NCBI RefSeq assembly: GCF_900104805.1
Contig: NZ_LT629751.1
Span: 2,213,001 to 2,277,000 of the forward strand
Direction: 5' to 3'
Length of the DNA: 64,000 nt
DNA from: Pseudomonas oryzae
Lineage (GTDB): Bacteria > Pseudomonadota > Gammaproteobacteria > Pseudomonadales > Pseudomonadaceae
This document shows positions 39,926-52,928 of this stretch, one piece after another. The position numbers and the translations under genes were made by a program. Each line of letters begins with the position of its first letter. Position 1 is the first letter of the stretch. Under the pieces are notes generated by a model. That model saw only the letters and a program-made list of their open reading frames with translations. It made no database searches and was not told where the DNA came from.

Positions 39926-40942
39926 TCACTGAAACAGCGCGTCACTCGACAGGCCATTGCTCTCCAGGATCTCGCGCAGGCGCTTGAGCGCCTCGACCTG
40001 GATCTGCCGCACGCGTTCGCGGGTCAAACCGATCTCCCGCCCTACTTCCTCCAGCGTGCTGCTTTCATGGCCACGCAGGCCGAAGCGACGGATCACCACC
40101 TCCCGCTGCTTTTCGGTGAGATCGGAGAGCCACATGTCGATGCTCTGGCCGAGATCCTCGTCCTGCAGCAGTTCGCAGGGATCGGTCGGATGGTCGTCGG
40201 TCAGGGTATCGAGCAGTGTCTTGTCCGAATCGGGTCCGAGGGCCACATCGACCGACGTCACGCGCTCATTCAAGCCGAGCATCCGCTTTACCTCGGTGAC
40301 CGGCTTCTCGAGCAGCAGGGCGACCTCTTCGGCCGTCGGCTCATGGTCGAGCTTCTGGGTCAGCTCGCGCGCGGCGCGCAGATAGACGTTGAGTTCCTTG
40401 ACGACATGGATCGGCAGACGGATGGTGCGCGTCTGGTTCATGATCGCCCGCTCGATGGTCTGGCGGATCCACCAGGTCGCATAGGTAGAGAAACGGAAGC
40501 CGCGCTCGGGGTCGAACTTCTCGACGGCGCGGATCAGACCGAGGTTGCCCTCCTCGATCAGGTCGAGCAGGGTCAACCCGCGATTGACATAGCGGCGAGC
40601 GATCTTCACCACCAGGCGCAGGTTGCTTTCGATCATCCGCTTGCGCCCGGCAGCCTCACCGCGACGGGCCATGCGCGCGAAGTGGACCTCCTCTTCCGGG
40701 CTGAGCAACGGAGAGAAGCCGATTTCATTGAGATAAAGCTGGGTGGCATCCAGCGCACGGTTGTAGTCGACGAACTTGTGCTGCCGACCAGCTCCCGACT
40801 TCACCGCCCCCTTCAAAACCTCGCCACTGCCTTCTTCAGTGTCCGGTCCATCGGACTCGAGCAATTCCGGAATGACGCCTGGCTCCAGAAGCAGTACTTC
40901 GTCGTCAGCGTCAAACTCTGGCGTAATTTTTGTAATGGCCAT
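39926..40942 (-). CDS. rpoS: RNA polymerase sigma factor RpoS
   Basis: 338 aa from the ATG at 40942, giving the family N terminus followed by [13 protein letters not shown]; an open frame to 40990 is not used. Sigma-70 regions: 1.2 ([21 protein letters not shown]), 2 ([47 protein letters not shown]), 3, and 4 ([27 protein letters not shown]). It directs stationary-phase and stress transcription. nlpD lies upstream on the same strand, and in related bacteria a main rpoS promoter lies inside nlpD, so the 95-base gap need not hold the only promoter. Confidence 0.97.
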   Translation of the reverse strand: MAITKITPEFDADDEVLLLEPGVIPELLESDGPDTEEGSGEVLKGAVKSGAGRQHKFVDYNRALDATQLYLNEIGFSPLLSPEEEVHFARMARRGEAAGRKRMIESNLRLVVKIARRYVNRGLTLLDLIEEGNLGLIRAVEKFDPERGFRFSTYATWWIRQTIERAIMNQTRTIRLPIHVVKELNVYLRAARELTQKLDHEPTAEEVALLLEKPVTEVKRMLGLNERVTSVDVALGPDSDKTLLDTLTDDHPTDPCELLQDEDLGQSIDMWLSDLTEKQREVVIRRFGLRGHESSTLEEVGREIGLTRERVRQIQVEALKRLREILESNGLSSDALFQ

Positions 40943-41037
40943 TCTTCTGTCCCTTTGCTGAGTTCGACAACGCTCCCGTCCACCCCTCACGGTGCAGTTG
41001 GGTCCGTTGACTTACGCTATCGGCAAAAGGTGACAGG

Positions 41038-41874
41038 TCAGCGACGCGGCAGATATTGCAATGGATCCACAGGCTTGCCTTGACGACGAATCTCGAAATG
41101 CAGTTTGACTCGGTCCGTCCCCGTCGATCCCATTTCGGCAATCTTCTCCCCGGCCTTGACCCGCTGCCCCTCCCGAACCAGCAACCTGTGGTTATGACCA
41201 TAGGCGCTCACGTAAGTGTCGTTATGCTTGATGATAACGAGCTCGCCGTATCCCCTGAGTCCACTTCCCGCGTACACCACATTCCCAGTCGACGCGGCGT
41301 AAACAGGCTGTCCCAAGTCGCCACCTATATCAATGCCTTTATTCAAACTACTGTTTGAGGAATACAGGCTGATCAATTGGCCGTTGGCTGGCCAGCCCCA
41401 GCCACTGGGAGAAACTTTCGGCGGAGCACTGCTGGCGGAGGTGCTCGAGGTGGCTGGCGCCGCCGTGGCCGGGCTGGCGACCGGCGGGGCAGCCACCACC
41501 GGCTGGGCCGGGGGAACCGCGACCGGGGCAGGACTCGTGACGGCCGTAGCCTGCGGAGTCTTGCCAGCCGTGCCGCTGCCGAAGCGGATCACCTGCCCCA
41601 CACGCAGGGTATAGGGCGCCTCGATGCCATTGTGTCGGGCGAGGGACTGCCAGTCCCAGCCGTGCCGGGTGGCGATGGCGTAGAGGGTGTCACCGCGACG
41701 GACGCGATACTGCCCCTCGGTCACCGCCGGACGAGAAGCCGCAGCCACAGGGCGGGGATCGACGCTCTGACTGGTGCCGCTGGATGTGGCGCAACCGGCC
41801 AGAGCCCCCAGCATGAGACTCGCGCAGATCCCGGCACACAACCGCAGCGGTCGGCTCGACGGATTCCGGGACAT
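41038..41874 (-). CDS. nlpD: NlpD, LysM/LytM lipoprotein activating cell-wall amidase
   Basis: 278 aa from the ATG at 41874 (AGAGGG just upstream); an in-frame ATG at 41913 would add 13 residues before the signal peptide. Lipobox LAGC. A LysM domain (YRVRRGDTLYAIA to YTLRVGQVIRFG) binds peptidoglycan. A Pro/Ala linker leads to a LytM (M23) domain lacking the zinc ligands: NKGIDIGG where active enzymes have H, and KLHFEI where they have HxH. The degenerate LytM domain is the hallmark of amidase activators: NlpD switches on AmiC for daughter-cell separation. It lies directly upstream of rpoS as usual. Confidence 0.93.
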   Translation of the reverse strand: MSRNPSSRPLRLCAGICASLMLGALAGCATSSGTSQSVDPRPVAAASRPAVTEGQYRVRRGDTLYAIATRHGWDWQSLARHNGIEAPYTLRVGQVIRFGSGTAGKTPQATAVTSPAPVAVPPAQPVVAAPPVASPATAAPATSSTSASSAPPKVSPSGWGWPANGQLISLYSSNSSLNKGIDIGGDLGQPVYAASTGNVVYAGSGLRGYGELVIIKHNDTYVSAYGHNHRLLVREGQRVKAGEKIAEMGSTGTDRVKLHFEIRRQGKPVDPLQYLPRR

Positions 41875-41922
41875 GCCCTCTTCCAGCGGATCGAAATGGA
41901 TTGTCATGCTCATCGCTGCAAC

Positions 41923-42861
41923 TCAGTTCCCACTCTGCGAAGCATCCGGCCGGCGCCGGGCCAACCATTCCAGCCCCAGCACCAGCATCACGCCACCCAA
42001 GGCCAGCAGCAGGGCCAATATCACCTGGGGATCCTGCCCACTCATTTCAGCGTAGCGAGTCGGCAACAGATTGGCTTGCAATAGCGGCTGCAGCTCGCCG
42101 TGCCGGTCGGCCTGCCAGGTCAGGGTTTCCTTCCATGGCCACACCTTGTTCAGCGAGCCGAGCATCAGACCGGTCAGGAAGGTCAGCGTCAGGTTGCGCA
42201 TGTGACTCAGCATCCAGCTGAGCAGACGGGCAAAGCTGAGCAGACCGCAGGCACAGCCAGCGGCGAACACCAGCAGCACCGCCAGATCCAGGGTTTTGAC
42301 GGCATCGAGGACGAAGCTGTACAGACCCATCAGCACCAGCAGGAAGCTGCCGGAAATCCCCGGCAGGATCATCGCGCAGATGGCGATGGCCCCGGCGAAG
42401 AACAGACTCAGCGGGTCATGCCCCCACTGCATGGGCGCCGCCACGGTAATCCACCAGGCGAACAGCGCCCCCAGCACGAAACTCAGCCAGCCGGACCAGT
42501 GCCAGCGCTGGATCTCGCGGGCGACCAGCCAGCTCGACACCACGATCAGGCCGAAGAAGAACGACCAGATGGCGATCGGCTGGTGCTCCAGCAGCCAGGT
42601 GATCACCCGTGCCAGGCTGAACACGCTGCCGAGGATGCCGGAGAACAACACCAGCAGGAAGTTGGCGTTGGCGGTGCGCCAGGCCAGACGAACGTTGCCC
42701 CGCAGCAACTCGCGCAGCGCTGCCGGCACTGCGGCGATGGAGCGCAGCAGCTCGTCGTAGATGCCGCTGATGAAAGCGATGGTGCCTCCGGAAACGCCCG
42801 GCACCACATCGGCTGCGCCCATGGCTACGCCCTTGGCGAACAGCAGAAAAGAATTACGCAT
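41923..42861 (-). CDS. DUF368 membrane protein, probable undecaprenyl-phosphate translocase
   Basis: 312 aa from the ATG at 42861; the open frame upstream to 42909 overlaps pcm. About nine membrane segments with the DUF368 signature GVAMGAADVVPGVSGGTIA near residue 10 and the related ICAMILPGISGSF near 165, suggesting an internal duplication. Recent work on DUF368 (PopT) and DedA families implicates them in flipping undecaprenyl phosphate back to the cytoplasmic side for reuse in cell-wall and LPS synthesis. In P. aeruginosa pcm is followed directly by nlpD as far as I recall, so this gene is an insertion in that order. Confidence 0.85.
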   Translation of the reverse strand: MRNSFLLFAKGVAMGAADVVPGVSGGTIAFISGIYDELLRSIAAVPAALRELLRGNVRLAWRTANANFLLVLFSGILGSVFSLARVITWLLEHQPIAIWSFFFGLIVVSSWLVAREIQRWHWSGWLSFVLGALFAWWITVAAPMQWGHDPLSLFFAGAIAICAMILPGISGSFLLVLMGLYSFVLDAVKTLDLAVLLVFAAGCACGLLSFARLLSWMLSHMRNLTLTFLTGLMLGSLNKVWPWKETLTWQADRHGELQPLLQANLLPTRYAEMSGQDPQVILALLLALGGVMLVLGLEWLARRRPDASQSGN

Positions 42862-42892
42862 CGGTCCATTCCGAAAAATCAGGGGGTACAGC

Positions 42893-43528
42893 TCAGAACA
42901 CCGTACCACTCAACAGCGGTACGAAGCGCACGGAATCGAGGATCTGCCGGGTGAAACCGACGCCCTCGCGGATGATCAGCATCAGCTGCTGCTCGTCGCC
43001 GCTGCCGACCGGGATCACCAGGCGGCCACCGGGGGCCAGTTGATCGAGCAGGGCCTGCGGCACCTGGGCGGCCGCGGCGGTGACGATGATGCCGTTGTAG
43101 GGCGCCAGCGCCGGCCAGCCTTCCCAGCCGTCCCCCCAACGGAAGACCACATTGCGCAGATTGAGTTCAAGCAGCCGCTCCTTGGCTCGATCCTGCAGGG
43201 GCTGGATGCGCTCGACGGAGAACACCCGTTCGACCAGTTGGGCGAGCACCGCGGTCTGGTAACCGGAGCCGGTGCCGATCTCCATCACCTTGTCCAGCGG
43301 ACCGCCGGCGAGCAGCAGCTCGGTCATCCGCGCGACCATGAACGGCTGGGAGATGGTCTGGTTGTGGCCGATCGGCAGCGCGGTGTCCTCGTAGGCACGA
43401 TGCGCCAGCGCCTCGTCGACGAACAGGTGGCGCGGCGTTCGCCGGATGACCTCGAGCACCTGGGCGTTGCTCAGCCCCTCCTCGTAGAGACGCTGGATCA
43501 GACGCTCGCGGGTGCGCTGGGAAGTCAT
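42893..43528 (-). CDS. pcm: protein-L-isoaspartate O-methyltransferase
   Basis: 211 aa from the ATG at 43528, where the protein begins like P. aeruginosa Pcm ([14 protein letters not shown]). The frame runs open to 44482 through surE, which is not coding. S-adenosylmethionine-binding motif [16 protein letters not shown], and the Pcm active-site segment [16 protein letters not shown]. It methylates isoaspartyl residues so that aged proteins can be repaired. It begins 32 bases after surE, in the usual surE-pcm order. The reading frame overlaps nothing functional at its 3' end. Confidence 0.95.
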   Translation of the reverse strand: MTSQRTRERLIQRLYEEGLSNAQVLEVIRRTPRHLFVDEALAHRAYEDTALPIGHNQTISQPFMVARMTELLLAGGPLDKVMEIGTGSGYQTAVLAQLVERVFSVERIQPLQDRAKERLLELNLRNVVFRWGDGWEGWPALAPYNGIIVTAAAAQVPQALLDQLAPGGRLVIPVGSGDEQQLMLIIREGVGFTRQILDSVRFVPLLSGTVF

Positions 43529-43560
43529 GCCGATCCCTCGGCGCTGCAGATCGTCCGTCC

Positions 43561-44307
43561 TCACAACAGGCTCTCCAGAATGCTCAGACCGCGGAAGGCT
43601 TCGTGGAAGGTGCGATCCAGCTGCAGCGGGGTGATCGACACGTAGCCCTGCATCACCGCGTGGAAGTCGGTACCCGGGCCGCCATCCTCGGCATCGCCGG
43701 CCACCGAGATCCAGTAGCCTTCCTTGCCGCGCGGATTGACCACCTTGACCGGCGCAGCGGCGCGCGCGCGATGGCCGAGACGGGTCAGCTGCACGCCACG
43801 GATGCGCTCCAGCGGCAGGTTGGGGATGTTGACGTTGAGCACCGTGCGCGGTGGCAGATCGAGCTGCTCGTGCGCCTCGACCAGCCGGCGGGCGATGTGC
43901 GCGGCGGCCGGCAGGTTGTCCGGCTGGCGCGACAGCAGGGAGAAGGCGAAGGCCGGCTTGTCGAGGAAGCGCCCCTCGAGGGCCGCCGCCACGGTGCCGG
44001 AATACAGCACGTCGTCGCCGAGGTTGGCACCGAGGTTGATCCCCGAGACCACCATGTCCGGGGTGTGCTCGAGCAGGCCGTTGAGGCCCAGGTGCACGCA
44101 GTCGGTCGGCGTGCCGTTGACGCTGATGAAGCCGTTGGCGAGGCGCTGCGGATGCAGCGGGCGATCCAGGGTCAGCGAGCTGCTCGCTCCGCTGCGATCG
44201 GCGTCCGGTGCGATCACCACGCACTCTGCGTAGTCGGCCAGCGCCTCGTGCAACGCAACTATCCCGGGGGCGTACACGCCGTCGTCGTTGGCGATCAATA
44301 AGCGCAT
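43561..44307 (-). CDS. surE: 5'/3'-nucleotidase SurE
   Basis: 248 aa. The metal site starts with Asp8-Asp9 in LIANDDG; later motifs are [22 protein letters not shown] and [23 protein letters not shown]. SurE dephosphorylates nucleoside monophosphates and short polyphosphates and supports stationary-phase survival. Its start overlaps the end of truD by 13 bases, so the two genes are translationally coupled within the ispF-truD-surE-pcm operon. Confidence 0.96.
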   Translation of the reverse strand: MRLLIANDDGVYAPGIVALHEALADYAECVVIAPDADRSGASSSLTLDRPLHPQRLANGFISVNGTPTDCVHLGLNGLLEHTPDMVVSGINLGANLGDDVLYSGTVAAALEGRFLDKPAFAFSLLSRQPDNLPAAAHIARRLVEAHEQLDLPPRTVLNVNIPNLPLERIRGVQLTRLGHRARAAAPVKVVNPRGKEGYWISVAGDAEDGGPGTDFHAVMQGYVSITPLQLDRTFHEAFRGLSILESLL

Positions 44308-45365
44308 GGGGTTTCCGTAGTTCCACTCGGCAGCAGCCGGACGAGCTCGCGTACCACCACGGTAGCGAAACAGCCGGCCGGCAGGACGAATTCAAGTTGC
44401 AGGGTATCGGTGCCGAGATAATGCCACGCCAGCCCGGCGATGGGGAGGCGCAGGATACGCCGCTCCTGCTCGAGATCCGCATTTGCCAGCCAGTTCACCA
44501 GCGACGCCTCGGACGCTTGCACGCCATTTTCCAGCGCCAGCGGCGCCCCGCCGCTGCGCAGCTCGCCGCGCCCGAACAGCGGGCCGGTGGGATGCAGGTC
44601 GAGCGCCGCCAGGCGCGGATCGGCGCACTCGGCCTCACCGGCGAGGAAGTGGCTGCGGCTGTCGGTGAACGCCAGCAGGTCACCCGGCAGGGCGCGATTC
44701 CAGCTGCCTTCGGCCACGCGCAGCGCCAGCGTCCGGTTGAACAGGTAGCTGCGCGCCGCCGAGAGCACCCGCGAGCGACGGTTGCGCTGTTCCGGCAGGC
44801 TGCCCTGCCCAGCCCAGTGGCGCGCCTCGTGCAGGTTGCCGCCGTCGAAGCCGAAGCGCTGCAGACCGAAGTAGTTGGGCACGCCGCCCTCAGCGATCTG
44901 GCGCAGGCGCTGCTCCAGCGCCGCGCAGTCGGCCTGCAGGGCGGTCAGGCGGATGATGAAACCGTTGGCAGCATGGGCGCCGCGCTGCAGCTTGCGCGAG
45001 TGACGGATGCGCTCGAGGATGCGCAGGTCGTCGCCCTCGGCAGCGGCCAGATCCGGGTCGGACTTGCCGGGCAGGTGCAGGCTGAACCACTGGCGGGTCA
45101 GTGCCTGACGATCCTTGAGCCCCGCGTAGCTGATCGCCTTGAGCGGCACGCCGGCAGCGCGAGCGATCCGCCGGGAGGCCTCCTCGGTGTTGAGATTGCG
45201 CTTCTCCACCCACAGCCACAGGTGCTCGCCACTACCGGACAGCGGAATGTCGAGCACCTCGTTGACCTGGAAGTCCTCGGCCGTGTGTTTGAGCACGGCA
45301 CTACCGCACGGCTCGCCCCAGGCGGTCGGCCCGAGCAGGGCCAGCTCGTCGAGCAGCTCGCTCAT
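44295..45365 (-). CDS. truD: tRNA pseudouridine(13) synthase TruD
   Basis: 356 aa from the ATG at 45365; the frame stays open further upstream inside ispF but that is not used. Catalytic Asp85 lies in [12 protein letters not shown]. Other family motifs are NYFGLQRFG and [12 protein letters not shown]. It isomerises U13 of tRNA-Glu to pseudouridine. The ATG overlaps the ispF stop by 4 bases (ATGA) and the gene end overlaps surE, indicating tight coupling. Confidence 0.95.
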   Translation of the reverse strand: MSELLDELALLGPTAWGEPCGSAVLKHTAEDFQVNEVLDIPLSGSGEHLWLWVEKRNLNTEEASRRIARAAGVPLKAISYAGLKDRQALTRQWFSLHLPGKSDPDLAAAEGDDLRILERIRHSRKLQRGAHAANGFIIRLTALQADCAALEQRLRQIAEGGVPNYFGLQRFGFDGGNLHEARHWAGQGSLPEQRNRRSRVLSAARSYLFNRTLALRVAEGSWNRALPGDLLAFTDSRSHFLAGEAECADPRLAALDLHPTGPLFGRGELRSGGAPLALENGVQASEASLVNWLANADLEQERRILRLPIAGLAWHYLGTDTLQLEFVLPAGCFATVVVRELVRLLPSGTTETPCAY

Positions 45366-45835
45366 CGCGGCAGCAACAGGGCGACCGCATGCACGGCGAT
45401 GCCCTCCTCGCGGCCGGTGAAACCGAGCTTCTCGGTGGTGGTGGCCTTGACGTTGACCGCCTCGACCTCGACCTGCAGGTCGGCGGCGATGTGACCGCGC
45501 ATGGCCTCGATGTGCGGCGCCATCTTCGGCGCCTGGGCGACTATGGTGGCGTCGACGTTGCCGACCCGCCAACCCTTGTTCTGCACCAGACCGACCACGT
45601 GGCGCAGCAGGACACGGCTGTCGGCGCCCTTGAACTGCGGGTCGGTGTCCGGAAAGTGGCGACCGATGTCACCAAGTGCCGCGGCGCCGAGCAGCGCGTC
45701 GCTCAGCGCGTGCAGCAGCACGTCGCCGTCGGAGTGGGCAACCAGCCCGAACTTGTGGGGAATGCGCACACCGCCGAGGGTGATGAACTCGCCCTCGCCG
45801 AAGCGGTGCACGTCGTAGCCGTGGCCGATACGCAT
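45362..45835 (-). CDS. ispF: 2-C-methyl-D-erythritol 2,4-cyclodiphosphate synthase
   Basis: 157 aa, full length. Metal-binding DVH (residues 8-10 in GHGYDVHRF), the [31 protein letters not shown] core and [19 protein letters not shown] close to the end. It carries out the cyclisation step of the non-mevalonate isoprenoid pathway. The ATG lies directly behind a hairpin and T run; the ribosome binding site appears to be in the 3' arm of that hairpin. First gene of the run ispF-truD-surE-pcm. Confidence 0.96.
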   Translation of the reverse strand: MRIGHGYDVHRFGEGEFITLGGVRIPHKFGLVAHSDGDVLLHALSDALLGAAALGDIGRHFPDTDPQFKGADSRVLLRHVVGLVQNKGWRVGNVDATIVAQAPKMAPHIEAMRGHIAADLQVEVEAVNVKATTTEKLGFTGREEGIAVHAVALLLPR

Positions 45836-45836
45836 G

Positions 45837-45864
45837 GAAAAACGCCCTGAAGGAAATCAGGGCG
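45837..45864 (-). terminator. hairpin and T run immediately before the ispF start codon
   Basis: An 8-bp stem CGCCCTGA / TCAGGGCG (45843-45850 with 45857-45864), loop of 6. On the minus strand it is followed by TTTTT and then the ispF ATG two bases later. It may end the fghA transcript, or act as an attenuator or translation-blocking structure for ispF. Confidence 0.65.
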
Positions 45865-45897
45865 CGATTCTACAGGACTGGCCGGCCGCTGGGCGCG

Positions 45898-46743
45898 TCA
45901 GCCATTCAGCGCCGCCGCATGATGGCGCAGATGATCGTCGATGAAGCTGGCGATGAAGTAGTAACTGTGGTCGTAGCCCGGCTGCAGGCGCAGGGTCAGC
46001 GGATGACCGACCGCCGCGGCGGTGGCGCGCAGCACTTCCGGCTTGAGCTGCACGTCGAGGAAGCTGTCGGCCTCGCCCTGGTCGACCAGGATCGGCAGGC
46101 GCTCGTCCGCCGCGATCAGCAGCGCGCAGGTATCCCACTCGCGCCAGGCGTCGCGATCCTCGCCGAGGTAGCGCGCGAAGGCCTTCTCGCCCCACGGGCA
46201 ATTGCTCGGATTGGAGATCGGCGCGAAGGCCGACAGCGACAGATAGCGCCCGGGGTTGCGCAGGGCGCAGACCAGCGCGCCATGCCCGCCCATCGAGTGG
46301 CCGCTGATGCCGCGCCGGTCGCTGACCGGAAAGTTCGCCTCGATCAAGGCCGGTAGCTCGAGCACCACGTAGTCGTGCATCCGGTAGTGCTGCGCCCACG
46401 GCTCCCGGGTGGCATTCAGGTAGAAGCCGGCGCCGAGGCCGAAGTCCCAGGCGCCGTCCGGATCACCCGGCACGTCCGGGCCGCGCGGGCTGGTGTCCGG
46501 CGCGACGATGACCAGCCCCAGTTCGGCGGCCAGGCGCTGGGCGCCGGCCTTCTGCATGAAATTCTCGTCGGTGCAGGTCAGCCCGCTCAACCAGTACAGC
46601 ACCGGCAGGCTGGCGCCCTGCTCCGCCTGTGGCGGCAGGTAGACGGCGAACACCATGTCGCACTTGAGGGTGGCCGAGTGGTGACGGTAACGGTGGTGCC
46701 AGCCGCCGAAGCTTTTCTGGCTGGAGAGCAGTTCGAGGCTCAT
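45898..46743 (-). CDS. fghA: S-formylglutathione hydrolase
   Basis: 281 aa from the ATG at 46743 (AAGGA upstream). An esterase-D-type alpha/beta hydrolase with nucleophile Ser150 in [11 protein letters not shown], the segment [20 protein letters not shown] near the N terminus and the catalytic His in GYDHSYYFI. It hydrolyses S-formylglutathione to formate and glutathione, the second step of glutathione-dependent formaldehyde detoxification. It follows adhC on the same strand, though a strong hairpin lies between. Confidence 0.95.
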   Translation of the reverse strand: MSLELLSSQKSFGGWHHRYRHHSATLKCDMVFAVYLPPQAEQGASLPVLYWLSGLTCTDENFMQKAGAQRLAAELGLVIVAPDTSPRGPDVPGDPDGAWDFGLGAGFYLNATREPWAQHYRMHDYVVLELPALIEANFPVSDRRGISGHSMGGHGALVCALRNPGRYLSLSAFAPISNPSNCPWGEKAFARYLGEDRDAWREWDTCALLIAADERLPILVDQGEADSFLDVQLKPEVLRATAAAVGHPLTLRLQPGYDHSYYFIASFIDDHLRHHAAALNG

Positions 46744-46814
46744 GGGTAAATCCTTGCACGATGTCCGGAAACGGCGCGCCCACGACAGGCGCGTGGGCGC
46801 GTTCATCGACTCCA

Positions 46815-46837
46815 TAGGGTGCACCATGCGCACCCTA
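46815..46837. repeat. putative repetitive extragenic palindrome
   Basis: An 8-bp perfect stem TAGGGTGC / GCACCCTA around a 7-base loop. Elements of this TAGGGTGC...GCACCCTA form recur between genes in many gammaproteobacteria, from memory. Only one copy was noticed in this window. Confidence 0.4.
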
Positions 46838-46842
46838 CGAGA

Positions 46843-46872
46843 GACCCGCGAGGCCGGAGAGCCTCGCGGGTC
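46843..46872 (-). terminator. long hairpin after adhC
   Basis: A 12-bp perfect stem (46843-46854 with 46861-46872), loop CGGAGA, begins 4 bases past the adhC stop on the minus strand. It has no T run, so it may protect the mRNA end or reduce read-through into fghA rather than stop it. Confidence 0.6.
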
Positions 46873-46876
46873 AGCT

Positions 46877-48037
<1,161 letters not shown>

Positions 48038-48110
48038 TCACCATGCCCAGGATGACGAAAAGTGTAGATCAGCTCAGAATGGCCAGTAATCGGCCGCCAG
48101 GCAAAACATT

Positions 48111-48129
48111 ATTGCCACACAGGGACAAT
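48111..48129. promoter_or_regulatory. candidate LysR-regulator site between adhC and its regulator
   Basis: ATTGCC-N7-GACAAT, an imperfect palindrome of two 6-base arms (5 of 6 match) in the divergent promoter region, located 24 bases before the regulator start codon. The spacing is like that of LysR-type boxes. Weak evidence on its own. Confidence 0.35.
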
Positions 48130-48152
48130 CACGTGATCTCCAAGGAGTCGCC

Positions 48153-49049
48153 ATGAACCGCTGGGAAGGCCTCGACGAGTTCGTCGCCGTGGCCGAATGC
48201 GGCCAGTTCACCGCCGCCGCCGAGCGCCTCGGCGTATCCTCCTCGCACGTCAGCCGGCAGATCGCCCGTCTGGAGGACTGCCTGCAGACTCGCCTGCTGT
48301 ATCGCAGCACACGCCGGGTCAGTCTGACCGAGGCCGGACAGACCTTCCTGCAACACTGCCGCAACCTGATCGACGCCCGCGACGAGGCCTGGCGCGCGGT
48401 CAGCGACCTGTCCGCCGAGCCCAAGGGGCTGCTGCGCATGACCTGCGCGGTGGCCTACGGCGAACGCTTCGTGGTGCCGCTGGTCAACGAGTTCATGGCC
48501 CTGCATCCGCAGCTGAGCGTCGACATCCAGCTGACCAACCGTCCCCTCGACCTGCTCCACGAGGGCCTCGACCTGGCCATCCGCCTCGGCCGCCTGAGCG
48601 AGGAGCGCCTGGTCGCCACCCGCCTGGCGCCGCGCGAGATGTACCTGTGCGCCGCGCCCGCCTACCTTGCGCGCGCCGGCGCGCCACGCAGCCTGAGCGA
48701 ACTGATCCGGCACAACTGTCTGGTCGGCAGCAGCGATCTGTGGAGTTTCGCCGAGGATGGCGGGGAAACCCAGCTGCGCGTGCAGGGCAACTGGCGCTGC
48801 AACAGCGGCACGGCGGTGCTCGACGCCGCCCTGCGCGGCTTCGGCCTGTGCCAGCTGCCGGACTACTACGTGCTGGAACATCTGCAGAGCGGCGCGCTGG
48901 TCGCCCTGCTGGATGACCAGCGCCCGCCGAACACCGCGGTGTGGGCGCTGCATCCGCCGCAGCGCAACCTGTCGCCCAAGGTGCGCCAGCTGGTCGACTA
49001 CCTGCGCCAACGCCTCGGCGAACTGCCGGAGTACCGCAGCGCCGGCTGA
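48153..49049 (+). CDS. gfnR: LysR-family regulator, GfnR-like (formaldehyde detoxification)
   Basis: 298 aa. N-terminal winged HTH (FVAVAECGQFTAAAERLGVSSSHVSRQIARLE split around residues 10-41), then a LysR substrate-binding domain starting LLRMTCAVAYGERFVVPLV. Divergently placed from adhC-fghA exactly as P. aeruginosa PA3630 (GfnR), the activator of glutathione-dependent formaldehyde neutralisation. The inducing ligand is not evident from sequence. Ribosome binding site AAGGAG lies 6 bases before the ATG. The gene converges on the DUF533 gene. Confidence 0.87.
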   Translation: MNRWEGLDEFVAVAECGQFTAAAERLGVSSSHVSRQIARLEDCLQTRLLYRSTRRVSLTEAGQTFLQHCRNLIDARDEAWRAVSDLSAEPKGLLRMTCAVAYGERFVVPLVNEFMALHPQLSVDIQLTNRPLDLLHEGLDLAIRLGRLSEERLVATRLAPREMYLCAAPAYLARAGAPRSLSELIRHNCLVGSSDLWSFAEDGGETQLRVQGNWRCNSGTAVLDAALRGFGLCQLPDYYVLEHLQSGALVALLDDQRPPNTAVWALHPPQRNLSPKVRQLVDYLRQRLGELPEYRSAG

Positions 49050-49054
49050 ACGAC

Positions 49055-49756
49055 CTACTGCGCCTGGCGCACCTGCTGCTCCAGCTCGGCACGCAGCGCC
49101 GGATCGAGGCGCAGCTGGCGGGCCAGCTCGTCGAGGTAGGCGCGCTCCATGAAGTTCTGCTCGTCGACCACCAGCAGGCTGGCGAGGAACATCTCGGCGG
49201 CCATCTCCGGGGTCAGCGCGGCGCGCGCCACCGCCGCCGGGTCGAGCGGCTGGTGCAGCTCATTGTCGATCCACCGCAGAAGCTGCGGATCGCCACTCAG
49301 ACGGGCCATCTCGGCGTCGATCAGCTCGCGCTCACGCGCGTCGATATGCCCGTCGGCCTTGGCTGCGGCGATCAGCGCGCGCAGGATCGCGTGGCTGTGC
49401 TGCTCGGCCTGCGGTGGCGGCAGGCGGTCGATGGTCTGCGCTGCGCTCGCCGGCTGGCCGCCGCCCTGCTGACTCTGCCAGTTGCTGTAGGCCTTCCAGG
49501 CCATCACCCCGAGCGCGGCCAGGCCGCCGTAGGTCAGCGCCTTGCCACCGTACTTGCGCGCCTTCTTGTTGCCCAGCAGCAGGCCGATGGCGCCGGCGGC
49601 CAGCGCCCCGCCGGTGGCGCCGGAGAGCAGGCTGCCCAGGCCGTTGTCCTTGCCGGCCGGGCGCTCCTCGCTGCGCGATTTCGATTGGTTGCCGGCGTTG
49701 CCGAGCAGGCCGGGAGCGGCCTTGAGCAACTGGTCGAGCAGACTGCGGGTGTCCAT
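49055..49756 (-). CDS. DUF533 / TerB-like inner-membrane protein (YebE family)
   Basis: 233 aa. The N-terminal third has a helical start, a Gly-rich hydrophobic stretch (about 45-62, GATGGALAAGAIGLLLG) and a second hydrophobic stretch (LTYGGLAALGVMAW). The C-terminal half is a TerB-like helical domain (ILRALIAAAKADGHIDARERELID). E. coli YebE is the named relative and belongs to envelope stress regulons there; no biochemical activity is established. Stand-alone gene, 5 bases from the convergent LysR gene. Confidence 0.85.
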   Translation of the reverse strand: MDTRSLLDQLLKAAPGLLGNAGNQSKSRSEERPAGKDNGLGSLLSGATGGALAAGAIGLLLGNKKARKYGGKALTYGGLAALGVMAWKAYSNWQSQQGGGQPASAAQTIDRLPPPQAEQHSHAILRALIAAAKADGHIDARERELIDAEMARLSGDPQLLRWIDNELHQPLDPAAVARAALTPEMAAEMFLASLLVVDEQNFMERAYLDELARQLRLDPALRAELEQQVRQAQ

Positions 49757-49850
49757 GTTCAGCCTCCTGTGAAAAGCTGTCGATCATGCCGGGCACCCCG
49801 GCGGATCGACAGCCGTGACGCCGGGAAAACTGCAAGCGGATGTGACTACC

Positions 49851-52798
<2,948 letters not shown>

Positions 52799-52928
52799 CG
52801 GGTCGGTCGGCTCGGGAACGAAGCCGGCAAGCATACAGCAATGCGCCAAGCGCTGCGGTCGGGATCGGGCCGCGCAACGTTTGCTGGTAACTTATGCCCA
52901 TCCTCAGCTTCCGCGACAAGGAACCGCC

